64,000 nucleotides of DNA from Prorocentrum cordatum (GCA_963575745.1 CAUYUJ010019078.1:52501-116500), one strand, 5' to 3'; shown: positions 22,110 through 33,780, counted from the first letter of the stretch. Program-made: numbers and translations. The notes: generated from the sequence alone by a model not told the origin.

Positions 22110-22600
22110 ACCGGCTAAAAATCACTGATTGTCCTAAGATTGTAGATAGATATGGGGATTCTCGCCTTTTCGGCGTCTCGAAACTCCAAGACGGCCCAAG
22201 AGGCGCCCAATCTCACCCCAAGATAGCCCAAAAAGCATCCAAGAGCGCCCCAAACCGACCCAAGAGGGCCCCAAGACGGCCCAAGAGGCCTCCAAGACGG
22301 CCAAAGAGGCCCCCAAGACGGCTCAAAGAGGGTGCCCAGACAGGGGACCCGAACAGACATTTCGAGCCCTCGGCCTGAGAGGCTTCCAGGTAGAACCACC
22401 AAGAGGCCCCCAAGAGGCCCCCAAGAAGCTCCCAAGAGGCTGCCAGGAGCCTCCCAAGAGGCCCCCAAAAGGGCCCCAAGAGACCGCAATACTACCCCCG
22501 AGAGGCCCCCGAGAGCGCCCCGAAGAGACCCCATGAAGCATCCCTGAACGTCAGCATCGTCGTCGTCATTCAGGGAAAGCAGCAACGGCCGTAAGGCCTC
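22110..22600. mobile_element. CCAAGAG-family insertion in satellite, copy 2
   Basis: A leader (TCTCGCCTTTTCGGCGTCTC) is followed by the degenerate array and a GACATTTCGAGCCCTCGGCC block shared with ~8750. Satellite monomers resume at ~22605. Confidence 0.75.
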
Positions 22601-23242
22601 TCCAATAGGGGTGACTACTCATGTCATCCCGAAACGGAATGGGAAAGATCAACTGGTTCACTCGAATTTTGAGCGTCAACGTGTCATCATACATATCGAA
22701 GCAGCGCAAGAGTGACACCTCTCACCCCGAAACCGTCCGAGAAAAAATACCTTATTCGTACTTCATTACAAAATTAGCCAAAGGGGTGACACGTGTGACA
22801 CTGAAAACGGTGAGAAAAAACGATTGGCGCATTCGCATTATGAACATCATCATGCAATCAAACAGTAAGAGTAACCAGACTGATGAGATGTGTCATCTCG
22901 AAAACGGTGTTAGAACAAAACATGCGTCACTCGTATTCTGAGCGTCAGCGTGAAATAAAATACAGGGGTGGCACCGTTGACCCCGAAAACAATATGAAAA
23001 AAACTTGACTCACTGGCATTGTGAGTGTCAACATGTATGCAATCAAGCATTCAACGAATAAGCACCGGGGTGCCGCGTGTCACCCCGAAAAAGGCTTTGA
23101 AAAACATGTGGTTCACGTGCATTTCGAGTCAGACCGTGGTTATACACCACGAAGAAACGCAATGGGTGAGATGCGGCACGGAGAATGGGGCCCGCGAAGA
23201 AAAAATCAAGCTGCCAGTGTCGCAACGGGGCCGCTTCGTGGC

Positions 23243-23263
23243 CACATGGAAAAAACAAAAAAA

Positions 23264-23304
<41 letters not shown>
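23243..23304. repeat. poly-A tract
   Basis: More than 40 consecutive A at the right end, lying immediately upstream of the head of the structured element. A poly-A tail of an unseen inserted sequence is possible. Confidence 0.9.
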
Positions 23305-23305
<1 letters not shown>

Positions 23306-23308
23306 GGC

Positions 23309-25720
23309 AAAGCAACCTAACATCGATGTGTAGGAGCATATCTGGAAGCATTCCCCTTAAGATTCGGATGAGAATCCAGTTGTAGAATTCTGCTGTTCTC
23401 GCAGTCGTAGTCGCATTCGCGATGACAGTCGCAGTGGCAACTGCAGTCGCAGTCACAGCCTCAGCCTCAGCCTGCCTCAGCCTGCCTCAGCCTCAGCCTG
23501 CCTCAGCCTCAGCCTCAGCCTCAGCCTCAGCCTGCTTCAGCCTCAGCATCAGTCTGCCTTCAGCCTCGGCCTCAGCCTCAGCCTGCCTCAGCCTCAGCCT
23601 GCATCAGCCTCAGCCTCAGCCTCAGCCTGCCTCAGCATCAGCCTGCCTCAGCCTCAGCCTCAGCCTGCCTCAGCCTCAGCCTCAGCCTGCTTCAGCCTCA
23701 GCCTCAGTCTGCCTTCAGCCTCGGCCTCAGCCTCAGCCTGCCTCAGCCTCAGCCTGCATCAGCCTCAGCCTCAGCCTCAGCCTGCCTCAGCATCAGCCTG
23801 CCTCAGCCTCAGCCTCAGCCTCAGCCTGCCTCAGCCTCAGCCTCAGCCTGCTTCAGCCTCAGCCTCAGTCTGCCTGCAGCCTCGGCCTCAGCCTCAGCCT
23901 GCCTCAGCCTCAGCCTCAGCCTCAGCCTCAGCCTCAGCCTGCCTCAGCCTCAGCCTCAGCCTCAGCTCAGCCTGCTTCAGCCTCAGCCTCAGTCTGCCTT
24001 CAGCCTCCGCCTCAGCCTCAGCCTGCCTCAGCCTCAGCCTGCATCAGCCTCAGCCTCAGCCTCAGCCTGCCTCAGCCTCAGCCTGCCTCAGCCTCAGCCT
24101 CAGCCTGCCTCAGCCTCAGCCTCAGCCTGCTTCAGCCTCAGCCTCAGTCTGCCTTCAGCCTCGGCCTCAGCCTCAGCCTGCCTCAGCCTCAGCCTGCATC
24201 AGCCTCAGCCTCAGCCTCAGCCTGCCTCAGCCTCAGCCTCAGCCTGCCTCAGCCTCAGCCTCAGCCTGCTTCAGCCTCAGCCTCAGTCTGCCTTCAGCCT
24301 CGGCCTCAGCCTCAGCCTGCCTCAGCCTCAGCCTGCATCAGCCTCAGCCTCAGCCTCAGCCTCAGCCTCAGCATCAGCCTGCCTCAGCCTCAGCCTCAGC
24401 CTGCCTCTGCCTCAGCCTCAGCCTGCTTCAGCCTCAGCCTCAGTCTGCCTTCAGCCTCGGCCTCAGCCTCAGCCTGCCTCAGCCTCAGCCTGCATCCAGC
24501 CTCAGCCTGCATCAGCATCAGCCTGCCTCAGCCTCAGCCTCAGCCTGCCTCAGCCTCAGCCTCAGCCTGCTTCAGCCTCAGCCTCAGTCTGCCTTCAGCC
24601 TCGGCCTCAGCCTCAGCCTGCCTCAGCCTCAGCCTGCATCAGCCTCAGCCTCAGCCTCAGCCTCAGCCTCAGCCTCAGCCTCAGCCTGCCTCAGCCTCAG
24701 CCTCAGCCTCAGCCTCAGCCTGCCTCAGCCTCAGCCTCAGCCTCAGCCTGCTTCAGCCAAAGCCTCAGTCTGCCTTGAGCCTTGGCCTCAGCCTCAGCCT
24801 CAGCCTGCCTCAGCCTCAGCCTGCATCAGCCTCAGCCTCAGCCTCAGCCTGCCTCAGCATCAGCCTGCCTCAGCCTCAGCCTCAGCCTGCCTCAGCCTCA
24901 GCCTCAGCCTGCTTCAGCCTCAGCCTCAGTCTGCCTTCAGCCTCGGCCTCAGCCTCAGCCTGCCTCAGCCTCAGCCTGCCTCAGCCTCAGCATCAGCCTG
25001 CCTCAGCATTCAAAATGTGGCCCGGGAATGGAGTTCTGGGAACTCGAAGAACACGAAGTGGCCTACAGTTGGCTCCGGGCATTCAAAATCATGCCCAGGA
25101 ATGGAATTCTGGGAACTCGAAGATCACGAAGTGGCCTACAGTTGGCTCGGGGCATTCAAAATGTGGCCCGGGAATGGAGTTCTGGGAACTCGAAGAGCAC
25201 GAAGTGGCCTACAGTTGGCTCCGGGCATTCAAAATGTGGCCCGGGAATGGAGTTCTGGGAAGTCGAAGAGCACGAAGTGGCCTACAGTTGGCTCCGGGCA
25301 TCCAAAATGTGGCCCGGGAATGGAGTTCTGGGAAGTCGAAGAGCACGAAGTGGCCTACAGTTGGCTCCGGGCATTCCGAATGTGGCCCGGGAATGGAGTT
25401 CTGGGAGGTCAAGTACGAGGAATTGTGTGACTGTTGCGTCCGGCTATTCCGAATGTGGCCCGGGAATGGCGTTCTGGGAGGTCAAGGAGCACCAAGTGTG
25501 TGACTGTTGCATCCGGTTATTCAGAATGTAGCCTGGGAATGGGGTTCTGAGAGGTCGACGAGCACGAAGTGTGTGACTGTTGGTGAAAAACGAGCCCGGC
25601 ACAGGCCCGGCACCCTGCCGGCCGGCAACTCCCAACGCCTGCCCGGACCCCCCTGTGGAGTGATCTGTGAGCTCTTTTGAGTCAACTAGAAACCTATCAG
25701 TCTACGCTGTTAGGTAAAAA
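23309..25720 (+). mobile_element. structured repeat element (head, CTCAGC array, 73-bp array, tail), copy A
   Basis: The head (CAACCTAACATCGATGTGTA ... GTTGTAGAATTCTGCTGTTC) is followed by ~1.5 kb of CTCAGC/CTGCCTCAGC minisatellite, about eight 73-bp units (TGGCCCGGGAATGGAGTTCT...CGAAGTGGCCTACAGTTGGC) at 25008-25590, and a tail (ACTAGAAACCTATCAGTCTA CGCTGTTAGGT). The copy at 40456-42065 has the same four parts in order. CCTAACA near the start and TGTTAGG at the end are inverted. The 693-codon plus-strand frame (23422-25503) is a translation of the minisatellite. Confidence 0.85.
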
Positions 25721-25854
25721 AACAGCTGACCCAGCAGAGAACACAGAATGGGGCTGGGCGTGGCCTCGCTGGGCACCAGGCACGACCAAAGGGGTCAGCG
25801 CCAGGTCTTGCCCCGCGACCAAACGAAGGATTGCAAAAAAAAAAAACTGTGCTA

Positions 25855-25889
25855 AGGATTGCAAAAAAAATGTGTTTTTTTGCAATCCT
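25855..25889. repeat. 15-bp-stem A/T hairpin
   Basis: AGGATTGCAAAAAAA and TTTTTTTGCAATCCT are exact inverted repeats with a 5-bp loop. An extra direct copy of AAGGATTGCAAAAAAAA lies at ~25827. Confidence 0.85.
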
Positions 25890-25899
25890 GTGCTCTCGG

Positions 25900-27460
25900 C
25901 GTGGCCGCGCGGGCCCGCCGCCGCTTCCGCAGGGGCTCACACACGGGCATGCCCGCATGCCCAGGGACCACAGGGCCGCGGGCAGCCACGGAGGGCCGCC
26001 GCGCGAGACGGAGCGAGCAGCGCAGGCGAGGGGCCCGATGGAAGCACGAAAGATGTCGCCAAGCGTGGGCAGAGGATCCTCCAAGTAAGCGCCACACGGA
26101 TGCCCCACTCTGGAAATGCCCTTCGTCTTTTCGCTTTGCTGCAATACCTCAACATGGCCTGCCTTTCCGCACTCGACTCTTCGGGTCCCAGTCCTCTGGC
26201 AGGGGTTCTCGGTCCCTGGCAGATTCCTCCATGTCTGCCCGTTGTTGGTCCAGGTCGATCAGAAGTGCTGCTAGTCCTGCAACAGAAAACAAAAGGCCTG
26301 GCAACCGCAACGCAAGAATGTCGTCGGCGGAGCCCTTTTGTGCGGCCCGCCTGGGTCGAACTTGTGTTGCCCCCATCGTACTGAAGGACCACATTCCAGA
26401 AATAATTTCGAGCACCCAGAAAAGTGTCAAAAGAGTGTCGAAGCAGTGTCGAAGCAGTGTCGAAACAGTGTCGACACAGGTTGGAGCATCATGAGGGTAA
26501 GCGACAAAACATAAGCGGGTGGAAGCACAAAGAGTTGTGCAAGGCGTGGGCGGGCGCACGCGGGGCCCCAGCAGGAAAGCACGTGTGGATGATTTCTCGG
26601 AGGGGGCGCACTGCGCTCTTTCCGTCTGGCGTGGCCCGGCGAGGGAAGACAGCCAGAACCCCAGGGCCTGGAACGCAACCAGGCCCGCCCCGCACATACA
26701 TACATAATCATATACACGCTTCCAGCTTCCCCGTAATCGAGGCGCCGGACCTCTGGGAAGGTCACTCCGTCAAGGAACCACTCTTGCACGCAGCCTGGGG
26801 TGCGCCCTGACCCGGATCTCGGGGCGAATCCAGCCGTGGCGACGAGGAGAATGCGAGGTGGGGATTTGTCCATAATCACCGCCTGGATGATCGACCACTC
26901 GGCAGGCGGTGGATATGGATGCACCTGCCCCCCAGGACCCGAGTATATCCACCACATCCCCCGTAAGCCTGAGGACCCCTCAGGTTGACCCAAAGGCAGG
27001 GGTCATGGAGAAACCCTCGCCTCGAAGAGGACGGGCAGCTGCAACCGTCGGAGCACAGCTCAAAATCGGTCCCCGAAACCCCTCCCGACGCTAAGACGCA
27101 CCTTGTGTTCCGTGCTGCGTCTGGTCGTGGCGGCGAGGGGACTCCCAGAGCGCCAAGTATACCATCGTCTCGACTCGCCCCCCGCTGAAAGCGGCCCCCC
27201 GTCCTCCCCCGGAGGTGCGGCCCCAACCCCTTCCCCACGGCCAGAGCGTCGCCCCGGCCCCGTTCTCTCGATGGCCCCGGGGTCCGACGGCGGGCCCCAC
27301 AGAGAGGCGAGGAAGCACCAGTGGCGGAAGAGGTCTGGCACCGCCACACGCCCGGGCGTTGGCAGGGCCACCCGCAGGAGACACACGAGCTGCGGCAGAC
27401 CTGGCCTCTGGTGAGTCTGCGTTGGGCTTCCGGGCCCCGTCGCTGACTGGCTCCCCTGCC
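25900..27460. other. no supported gene; scattered short repeats
   Basis: Contains a GTGTCGAAGCA minisatellite at 26425-26475. The minus frame 26427-26993 and plus frame 25677-26384 look protein-like in places but have no recognisable domain, and 26796-26850 is shared with the 21-kb MITE interior, arguing against coding constraint. Confidence 0.4.
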
Positions 27461-27469
27461 CCGGGGCCC

Positions 27470-27605
27470 TGGCCTCCTCCTCCTCCTCCTCCTCCTCCTC
27501 CTCTCCTCCCCATTCTCCTCCCTCCTCCTCCTCCTCCTCCTCCTCCTCCTCCTCCTCCTCCTCCTCCTCCTCCTCCTCCTCCTCCTCCTCCTCCCTCTCC
27601 CTCCC
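27470..27605. repeat. CTC microsatellite
   Basis: (CTC)n, about 40 units with short interruptions. Confidence 0.97.
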
Positions 27606-27869
27606 CCCGAGCCTGGGCCGAGCCGAAGGACGGCAACCTCTGCGGTGCGGCGGCGGGCGCCGCCAGGCTCTGCGGCCGCGGGCAGCGGGCGCTCCGCGGC
27701 TGGTCGGCCTGCGGCCGCGGGCCGCTGGCGCTCAGCGGCGGTGTGGGCAGGGCCCGCACAGCGCCCGGGAGCCGCAGGAGGGGCACTGCGGCGGCGGCCT
27801 TCGGCGGGCCAGCCGACAAAACCAGTTCCCCTGGAGTCGTGACAAAAATCGCGATGTCGCCACTTTCGG

Positions 27870-28005
27870 CCTCCGGGGGCCCTCACGGGGCCTCGGGACC
27901 GTCCAAAAAGGACCCAGGATGAAAAACTCGGCCCCTGGGATGGGGCGAGACCTCTGGGGGTCGACGTTGCAAAAAATCATGACATCGGGGGTCAGGGGGG
28001 GGGCT
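27870..28005. repeat. dispersed repeat R, copy 1
   Basis: GGCCTCCGGGGGCCCTCACG..GGCCTCGGGACCGTC followed by AAAAAATCATGACATCG. Related blocks occur at 31020-31150 and 33500-33560. Confidence 0.6.
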
Positions 28006-28029
28006 CCCGAAAGGGAGCGGAGTCGGAGT

Positions 28030-28206
28030 ATAGTTGGGGTCGGAGCATCGCACCGCATCGCCGACGCACCGCCGATGCACTGGCGGCGGCGGCGGTGCAG
28101 ACGCGACGCTGGCGTGGAGATATTCCGGCCCCACGTCGAGCCGCATCGCAGATGCATCGGCGATGCGGCACAATCCTCCGAACACATCTGCTCCGACCCA
28201 ACACGG
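28030..28206. mobile_element. GCATCGGCGATG inverted-repeat element, copy 2
   Basis: GTTGGGGTCGGAGCATCGCA on the left mirrors GATCTGCTCCGACCCAAC-type sequence on the right (28185-28205). GCACCGCATCGCCGA is mirrored by TCGGCGATGCGGCAC. Confidence 0.75.
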
Positions 28207-28449
28207 GAGGCCTAGGGAGCCGCAGCAGGAGCACTGCAGCGGAGGTTCGGCGGGCCAACCAAAGGCTTACGAGTGACGAACGTATCCACGTCCACGCCCA
28301 GACCTCCACCGTCCCCTGAAAAATCTCCGCGTCTTGGTTTGGGTCCAGGTGGGAGTTGCTCGCCCGGCTTCGGGATCCCGGCCCAGCACATATCGATACA
28401 GCTTGACAAGTGGCGCAGGCAGATGGGACTCTGGTCGTGGTTGCGTTTT

Positions 28450-28750
28450 ACGATGTTGCACTTGCTTCGAGACGCCTGATCTCAGGGCATCGTCCACATC
28501 TAGGGGAACGAAGAATGGCATAAACATAAAAACTCAGAGGTCCGTGCAAATTTCTCGGATCGGCGCTGGACCTCCTCCCTCCTCCGCGCGCCAGGGGCGG
28601 CGCAAAAGGCGCCGCCAAGGGGGTCCAGCGCCGATCCGAGAAAATTGCGCGGACCTCCAAGTTTTCCTATTTACGTCGTTCTTCGTTACCCCAATATCCA
28701 CGCCCAGCCTCCAACGTCTCGAGGAACTCAATGCGGACGTTATTCGCTGC
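28450..28750. mobile_element. GCGCGGA hairpin element, copy 4 (best preserved)
   Basis: The inner arms at 28536-28570 and 28622-28657 match at 33 of 35 positions (GGTCCGTGCAAATTTCTCGG against CCGAGAAAATTGCGCGGACC). Weaker inverted similarity continues outward through ATAAACAT/ATTTACG, GGGGAACGAAGAA/TTCTTCGTTACCCC and CTTCGAGACG/CGTCTCGAGG, giving arms of ~100 bp or more. No coding capacity. Confidence 0.85.
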
Positions 28751-29269
28751 CTTGGGCCTCGGGAGCGCTGGAGACCGTTTTTCTTTGAATCGGCGATAAC
28801 CCGGGTTATCCCAGGGGGGGACGAGGGGGCCGGCCGATAATCCAACCCTCGCGCTGTGGGCAGCCCTGCATATGCCCGCTCCCCCTCCCGCGGACCTGCA
28901 CAACCGGCAAGATCAGGTTATCCTGGGGCGGGGGGGAAGGGTGGCAAGCCCGATTAACCCGGGTTCTCGCCCGACCCTAAAGCAAAAACCAGTCTCCTGG
29001 CTGGGCCCCGGGAGCCGTCGAGGCACGGCTCGGCATGCAGAGCCAGCCCTGGAGGGGGCCGAGGCTTCCCGGCTCGCACGCCGGGGTGTCGGCCCCCTCC
29101 CCTCGGCCGGCGCTGCGAGGCGGGGATCCGTCCACGGCTACCGCCGGGGGGATCGATCGCGGCAGCGTGTCGCCCCCCCTCCCCACTCCCCCTCCAGGGC
29201 TGTGTGTCGCCCCCCCTCCGGGGCTGTGTGGGCGCTGCGTGGTCCGGCGGTGGACGTGGCTGCCTCCAG

Positions 29270-29435
29270 GGCCCAGGCATTGCTTCGCATTGCGTTGCAT
29301 TGCTTGGCGTTGCTTGGCATTGTTTGGCACTTGCTTGGCATTGATTGGCCCTGCTTGGTATTGCGTGGCATTGCTTTGAGTAGATTGGCATTGCTTTGCA
29401 TTGTTTGGCGGTTCTTGTTTTGGAGATCCTTTGCA
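29270..29435. repeat. CATTGCTTGG minisatellite
   Basis: Tandem 10-11-bp units (GCATTGCTTGGC / GCGTTGCTTGGC). Confidence 0.9.
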
Positions 29436-29795
29436 ATGCCGGGGAACCCGAGCAACAAGACCGGGGAACCCCAGGAACCCAAGCAAGGAAGAAGACTGGG
29501 GAACCTGGGGAACCCGAAGAACAAGACCAGGGAACCCGAGGAACCCAAGCAAAGAACAGGGAACCCGAAGAACCCAAGCAATGAACCCGGGGAACCCGAA
29601 GAACCTGGGAACCCGGGGAGCCAGGGGAACCCGGGGAACCGCAGGAACCCGAGGAACCCGTGGAACCCGAAGAACCTCCGGGATACGGGCAACGTAACAA
29701 TAGGAGGCACCGGGGGCGGCGAACCCGAGGAATCCGAGGAACCTCCGAGCAACGTGCAAAGTAACAATAGGAGGCACCAACCATGAACCAAGTAA
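29436..29795. repeat. GGGGAACCCGAAGAACC minisatellite
   Basis: Degenerate GGAACCCGAGGAACC-type units. A block GTAACAATAGGAGGCACC is repeated at 29694 and 29762. Confidence 0.9.
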
Positions 29796-30041
29796 GAACC
29801 CTTGCGCAAGTCTAAGTGTGGAAAAGGGGAGGCCAAATCGAGTGACGGTCGAGTCGAATGTTGCCCTCTGGGTTCGGGGCGGCCGCAACCGCAAGGCCGG
29901 CGAGACGACAATGTGGGGGGTGGGGGAAGAGAGGAGGCGGAAGCCGAATCTTACAGCTCGGCTACACGTAAGATGTGACCCTCGGTAAGAGGGGCCCACA
30001 CCAAAGGCCACTCCAGAGAAGGTTAGAAGGTTCACTCTCAC

Positions 30042-30711
30042 GTGCAGTCGAGCACCACTGCAATGTCCAAGAGCCCTGAGCTGTCCTTCAGGCCGGAGGG
30101 CACCGAGCGGGCCACCTCGACGTCTGCGGCGGCGCTGTCGGCCTTGCGAGAGGAGCAGCTGCAGGATGACGAGGGATGGCTGGGATCCAGGAGGAGGGTG
30201 GACGACGACGAAGGTGACAACGGCCGCGGCGCCGCTTTACGAAACGTGATCCTCTCGATCGGGAGTCAGAATCAGAATCAGCAGGCGGGGTGTCACCGCG
30301 GAGAGCGTGCACAGAACACACGTCAATGGAGAAAGCTCAAGACTGGGTCGGACCACGTCAGACCGAGTGAGTTCGAGTAAACCACGGCGTACGAGCCAGG
30401 CAGCAGATGCTCCAGCGCACATCGAGCGCAGAGATCAGGAGATGTGCATTCCATTCAAACCTCGTCCAAACTTGACCCTTCTGGGGGGATCCTTTCCACC
30501 ACCAGCTGGCAGGCTGCATTACTTCTCGGGATGTCTGTCGCAGTCCGTACTTAGGCTGAGCTTTCCGCGCCGAGGCGGGGACACCAAACGGCATCCCACA
30601 ATTAATGCACATCGACAGTCCGTGCACGCGCCCCTTAGGGAACAGCTGGACCTGGCACCCAGCCGCGTTGCCCAGTAAGTCTATCAGCGGCCTCGCGGGG
30701 GAGGAGGGCAA
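30042..30711. other. unassigned open frames (possible exons or relic)
   Basis: A plus frame at 30042-30380 (112 codons) and a minus frame at 30358-30711 (117 codons) have balanced, non-repetitive composition, unlike most frames here. The minus frame includes CQVQLFPKGRVHGLSMCINC. I recognise no family and see no start or splice evidence. A decayed gene fragment is one possibility. Confidence 0.25.
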
Positions 30712-30960
30712 AGATCGGGGATCTTCTGACCCGGGTCAATCCAGACCCGGGTCAGCAGGAAACCAGAAACTGCAATGCAGGAAAAAAAAAAAACTGCAGC
30801 GCAGGTCTTCGCAAACCCGGGTCAGCCAAGATACGCGGCCGCCTCGCGGCCACGAGCGGCTCCCTGACCCGGGTCAGCCCGAGGGGGTCTTCGCAGGATC
30901 CTGCAGGATCCGGTGCCCAGGCTGACCCCCGTCTGCACTGACCCCCGTCCCCAGACCCCC

Positions 30961-30985
30961 GACGTAATGATTTTTTCATTACGTC
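30961..30985. repeat. 10-bp-stem hairpin, perfect
   Basis: GACGTAATGA and TCATTACGTC around five T. A degraded version (CATGATTTTTTCATTAC) lies at ~31104 in repeat R. Confidence 0.85.
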
Positions 30986-31289
30986 GACCCCCAGAGGTCC
31001 CGACCCTTTCCCCATGACCGGCTTTGCATCCTGAGTCGTTTTTTGACGCTCCCGAGGCCCGGTGAGGGCCTCCAGAGGCCGAAAATTAGGAAAAACCTCC
31101 CGTCATGATTTTTTCATTACTCGAGGGGGTCTGGGTCTCGAGGCTCCCGAAGAGAGCCCGGCAGAACGGCGCCCATGCCGGGCGGAGATCCGCCATATGG
31201 CGGTTGTTCTCCGCGAGTTGAGGTTTGCACCACCCGGGCGGGCGCCGCACGGGCGCGCTGCTCTCCTGTCAGGGGCGGGCCAGGATAAA

Positions 31290-31505
31290 GAGCCCGAGGA
31301 CACAGAGAGAAACAGAATCCAGGAGTCACCATATGTCCTGGGTTTTCCCATCGTTTCTCCCCCACTTCCCATATTTCCCCCCCCCCCCATAGATCTTCCC
31401 CCCCATCACATCTTCCCCCCCACTGCCCACATGTCCCATATATATTTTCCTGGGAGTCGCCGATGAATTGTGTCTGTGTGTGTGTTTGTCCCCTCACCAG
31501 GTACC
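31290..31505 (+). repeat. dispersed repeat T, copy 1
   Basis: GAGGACACAGAGAGAAACAG ... CCCATATTTCCC ... CCTGGGAGTCGCCGATGAAT TGTGTCTGTGTG ... CCCCTCACCAG. Collinear with 46300-46480 and 52165-52335. This copy is expanded by C runs. Confidence 0.7.
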
Positions 31506-31769
31506 TTGGCGCAGCTGCCGCCATGGTCCCCGCAGGCGGGGCTGGCCGCACCAACGCACCCAGGGACGTGATCCGTCTACCCCTGAAATGGCCGCTGCCT
31601 GTCCTCCCACTCTCTCTCTGCGGCCGCCTGCTCTGTCCCGTTCGCTAAAACGGTGCCCCCGTTTAGTGAGCTCCTTCCGCCTGCGCAGACGACCCCTGCC
31701 TAGCCGCCGACGCAAAAAAAGGTGTTGTTTCCCCTCCTGACGGGAGTGGAGCAGAAGCATGGCAGACTC

Positions 31770-31985
31770 GGGAATCCCGAAACGGTGCGGTGACAGACCG
31801 TGCGGTGACCTCGAAGCCCCCCCAGAACCTCACCGCGCGGTCCGTCAGCGCACGGTTCTGGGACCTCGGAGGCCCCAGTCGCCCGAGACGTACTCGGAGA
31901 ACGACCCGAGACCCAAAACCGTGCGGTGAGCCCGAATCCCCACCGACTCACCGCACGGTGTGGTCACCGCCCCGTTTTGGGGGGC
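31770..31985. repeat. CCGTGCGGTGA inverted and direct repeats
   Basis: CGGTGCGGTGA and ACCGTGCGGTGA at 31784 and 31798, CTCACCGCGCGGT at 31830, and a hairpin ACCGTGCGGTGAG/CTCACCGCACGGT around 31918-31962. Confidence 0.65.
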
Positions 31986-32694
31986 CCCCGATAGACAGGA
32001 GAGGCGAGGAGCCCGACGAGCCACCCGGCAGCACACGGCAGCGGCGAGCCGCGAGCCACGCGCGCCCCACAGCAGAGGGGGAAGGCGCGAACGGGAGCAG
32101 GGCGGGATGGATGCATGCAGCTCAGGGTGCGCGGCGACAAGAGTACACGTCGGCCGGAAGGAGCAGGTAAAAGCGTGAAGCAGGAAGGCGGATTCAGGAG
32201 ATTGGGCCCAGGCCCTTCCCAAGAGTCACAGAGCAAAACAAGAGCACACCGACGCTTAAAAGTAGGAAGGCGCCTGCAACAGATTGGGATTTGGGGATCC
32301 TTTTCACGTTCAACGACCGGCGTGCTTCGCGTAGCCCTTGCAGACAGGCAACAAAGGGAAGCATGAAAATACCAAACTCCGGTGCTGCTGTTTTTTGCTG
32401 AGTCCGGGGGACCCTGGCGCTCTCGGACCGACATCCCAGGGACTGGCTTCTGTCGCTGCTGGTTCGTCGGTGCTCCTCAAGGGGGCCCGGCGTGGGCCTC
32501 CAGAGGCCCAAGGCTCAGAGAAGCACTGCGCCTGGAATCCTTTTCACAGCGCCGGAGGTGTGGCTTCCAGCAAGGCGCGAGGAAACAGGGCGGTTTGCGC
32601 CTGGGCACCGAAGACATCGGGGGGTAAGACACATGCGGATGCCACGGTCCCTCTTGCGAAGAGCCGGCCCTCTGCTCTCGATCCTCGACCTCAC

Positions 32695-32835
32695 TCCTCC
32701 TCCTCCCTCCTCCCTCCTCCCTCCTCCCTCCTCCCTCCTCCCTCCTCCCTCATCCTCCTCCTCCTCCTCCTCCTCCCTCCTCCCTCCTCCCTCCTCCCTC
32801 CTCCTCCTCCTCCTCCCTCCTCCTCCTCCTGCTCG
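32695..32835. repeat. TCC/CTCC array
   Basis: Imperfect (CCTCC)n and (CTC)n. Confidence 0.95.
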
Positions 32836-33081
32836 CTCCGTCCTCGACCTTCGGCCCTCCTGACCAGGGGCGACCCGGTCCCCGACCAGGGGGGCGGCGG
32901 GGCGGCGGCGGCGGCGGCGCGGGGGCGAAGGCCTCGCGCTGCGCGCCCGAGGGCTTGGCGTCGGCGCGCCCCGCGCCGGGCCGCCGCACGCCGTGGCCGC
33001 CGCTGGTGAGCAGCGTGGGCAGCGCCTCCTGCGCGGTGGGGGGCCGCGCGCCGCGGCGGCGGCGGCACGCTGCGGCCTCTC

Positions 33082-33480
33082 GCGGCCTGCCGAGGCCCAG
33101 AGGTCCGACGCTGCAAAACAGATTGTGGGAAGGCACCAACTATACACCAACACCGATCCTGGGCCCAGGGTGATCCTGGCCAGGATCGGTGTTGGTGTAT
33201 AGTTGGTGCCCTCCGAGATTGGGGCGGGAATGGGTACCGAAAGAATGGGCAACATGCCCAGCAGCAAATGTTGTCCCGAACCAGCAGCGGCCGCTGTTGG
33301 GCGGGCGGCCTCCCGTCTCGAGTGGACACACAGGCCGCGGCGGCGCGGACAGCGAGTCCTGTGCAGAATGAACAGGAGCTGCTGTTGGGCATCGTACCCA
33401 TTCTTTCAGTACCCATTTCGGGCGTCCAGACTCGTGGCCTGCCGAGGCCCAGAGGTCCGACGCCGCAAAGCAGATTGGGG
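33082..33480. repeat. nested inverted repeats between 47-bp direct repeats
   Basis: GGCCTGCCGAGGCCCAGAGG TCCGACGC at 33084 is repeated at 33437. Between them lie a perfect 31-bp hairpin (33132-33162 with 33180-33210) and a second inverted pair (GGTACCGAAAGAATGGG near 33232 with CCCATTCTTTCAGTACC near 33399). Confidence 0.8.
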
Positions 33481-33780
33481 CGGGCGGTTTTCGGCAGCGT
33501 TCGGCCTCCAGGGGGCCCTCGCCGGGCCTCGGGGCCGTCAAGAGACGGCTCGGGAGGAAAACAAAAAAACCGGTCCTGAGGAGGTGGTCCAGACCTCCAA
33601 GCTCCAAGGCCCACGCATCGAGAAAAAATGGGAGCAGCCCGATGTCTTGTGGAGAGCAATCCGTTTGCCGCAATGGAGCCGCAGCTGTTTTGGAACAGCT
33701 GGCGCTGAGAACGGCCGAGGCCCCTTCGTCCCGAGGGCTCGCTGATAGGTCCAGCGGGGCCTACCAAACCCAACAGCACG

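Larger units (their letters stand above)
21470..23230. repeat. ~97-bp satellite, interrupted
   Basis: Monomers of 77-102 bp contain GGTGACACGTGTCACCCCGA, AAACGGTGTGAGAAAAA and TCACTCGCATTCTGAGCGTC. Clear starts are near 21567, 21870, 21974, 22073, 22610, 22710, 22787, 22882, 22968 and 23070. Two CCAAGAG-family insertions interrupt the array. Confidence 0.85.

Noticed and set aside
23422-25503. 693-codon plus-strand open frame rich in Ser/Ala/Gln/Pro
   Set aside because: It is a translation of the CTCAGC minisatellite and the 73-bp array. The second copy of the element has a different length and 73 is not a multiple of 3, so no frame is conserved.
26427-26993. 188-codon minus-strand frame as a gene
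   Set aside because: Part of it (26796-26850) is shared out of context with the interior of the MITE at 21022-21191, and no domain is recognisable.
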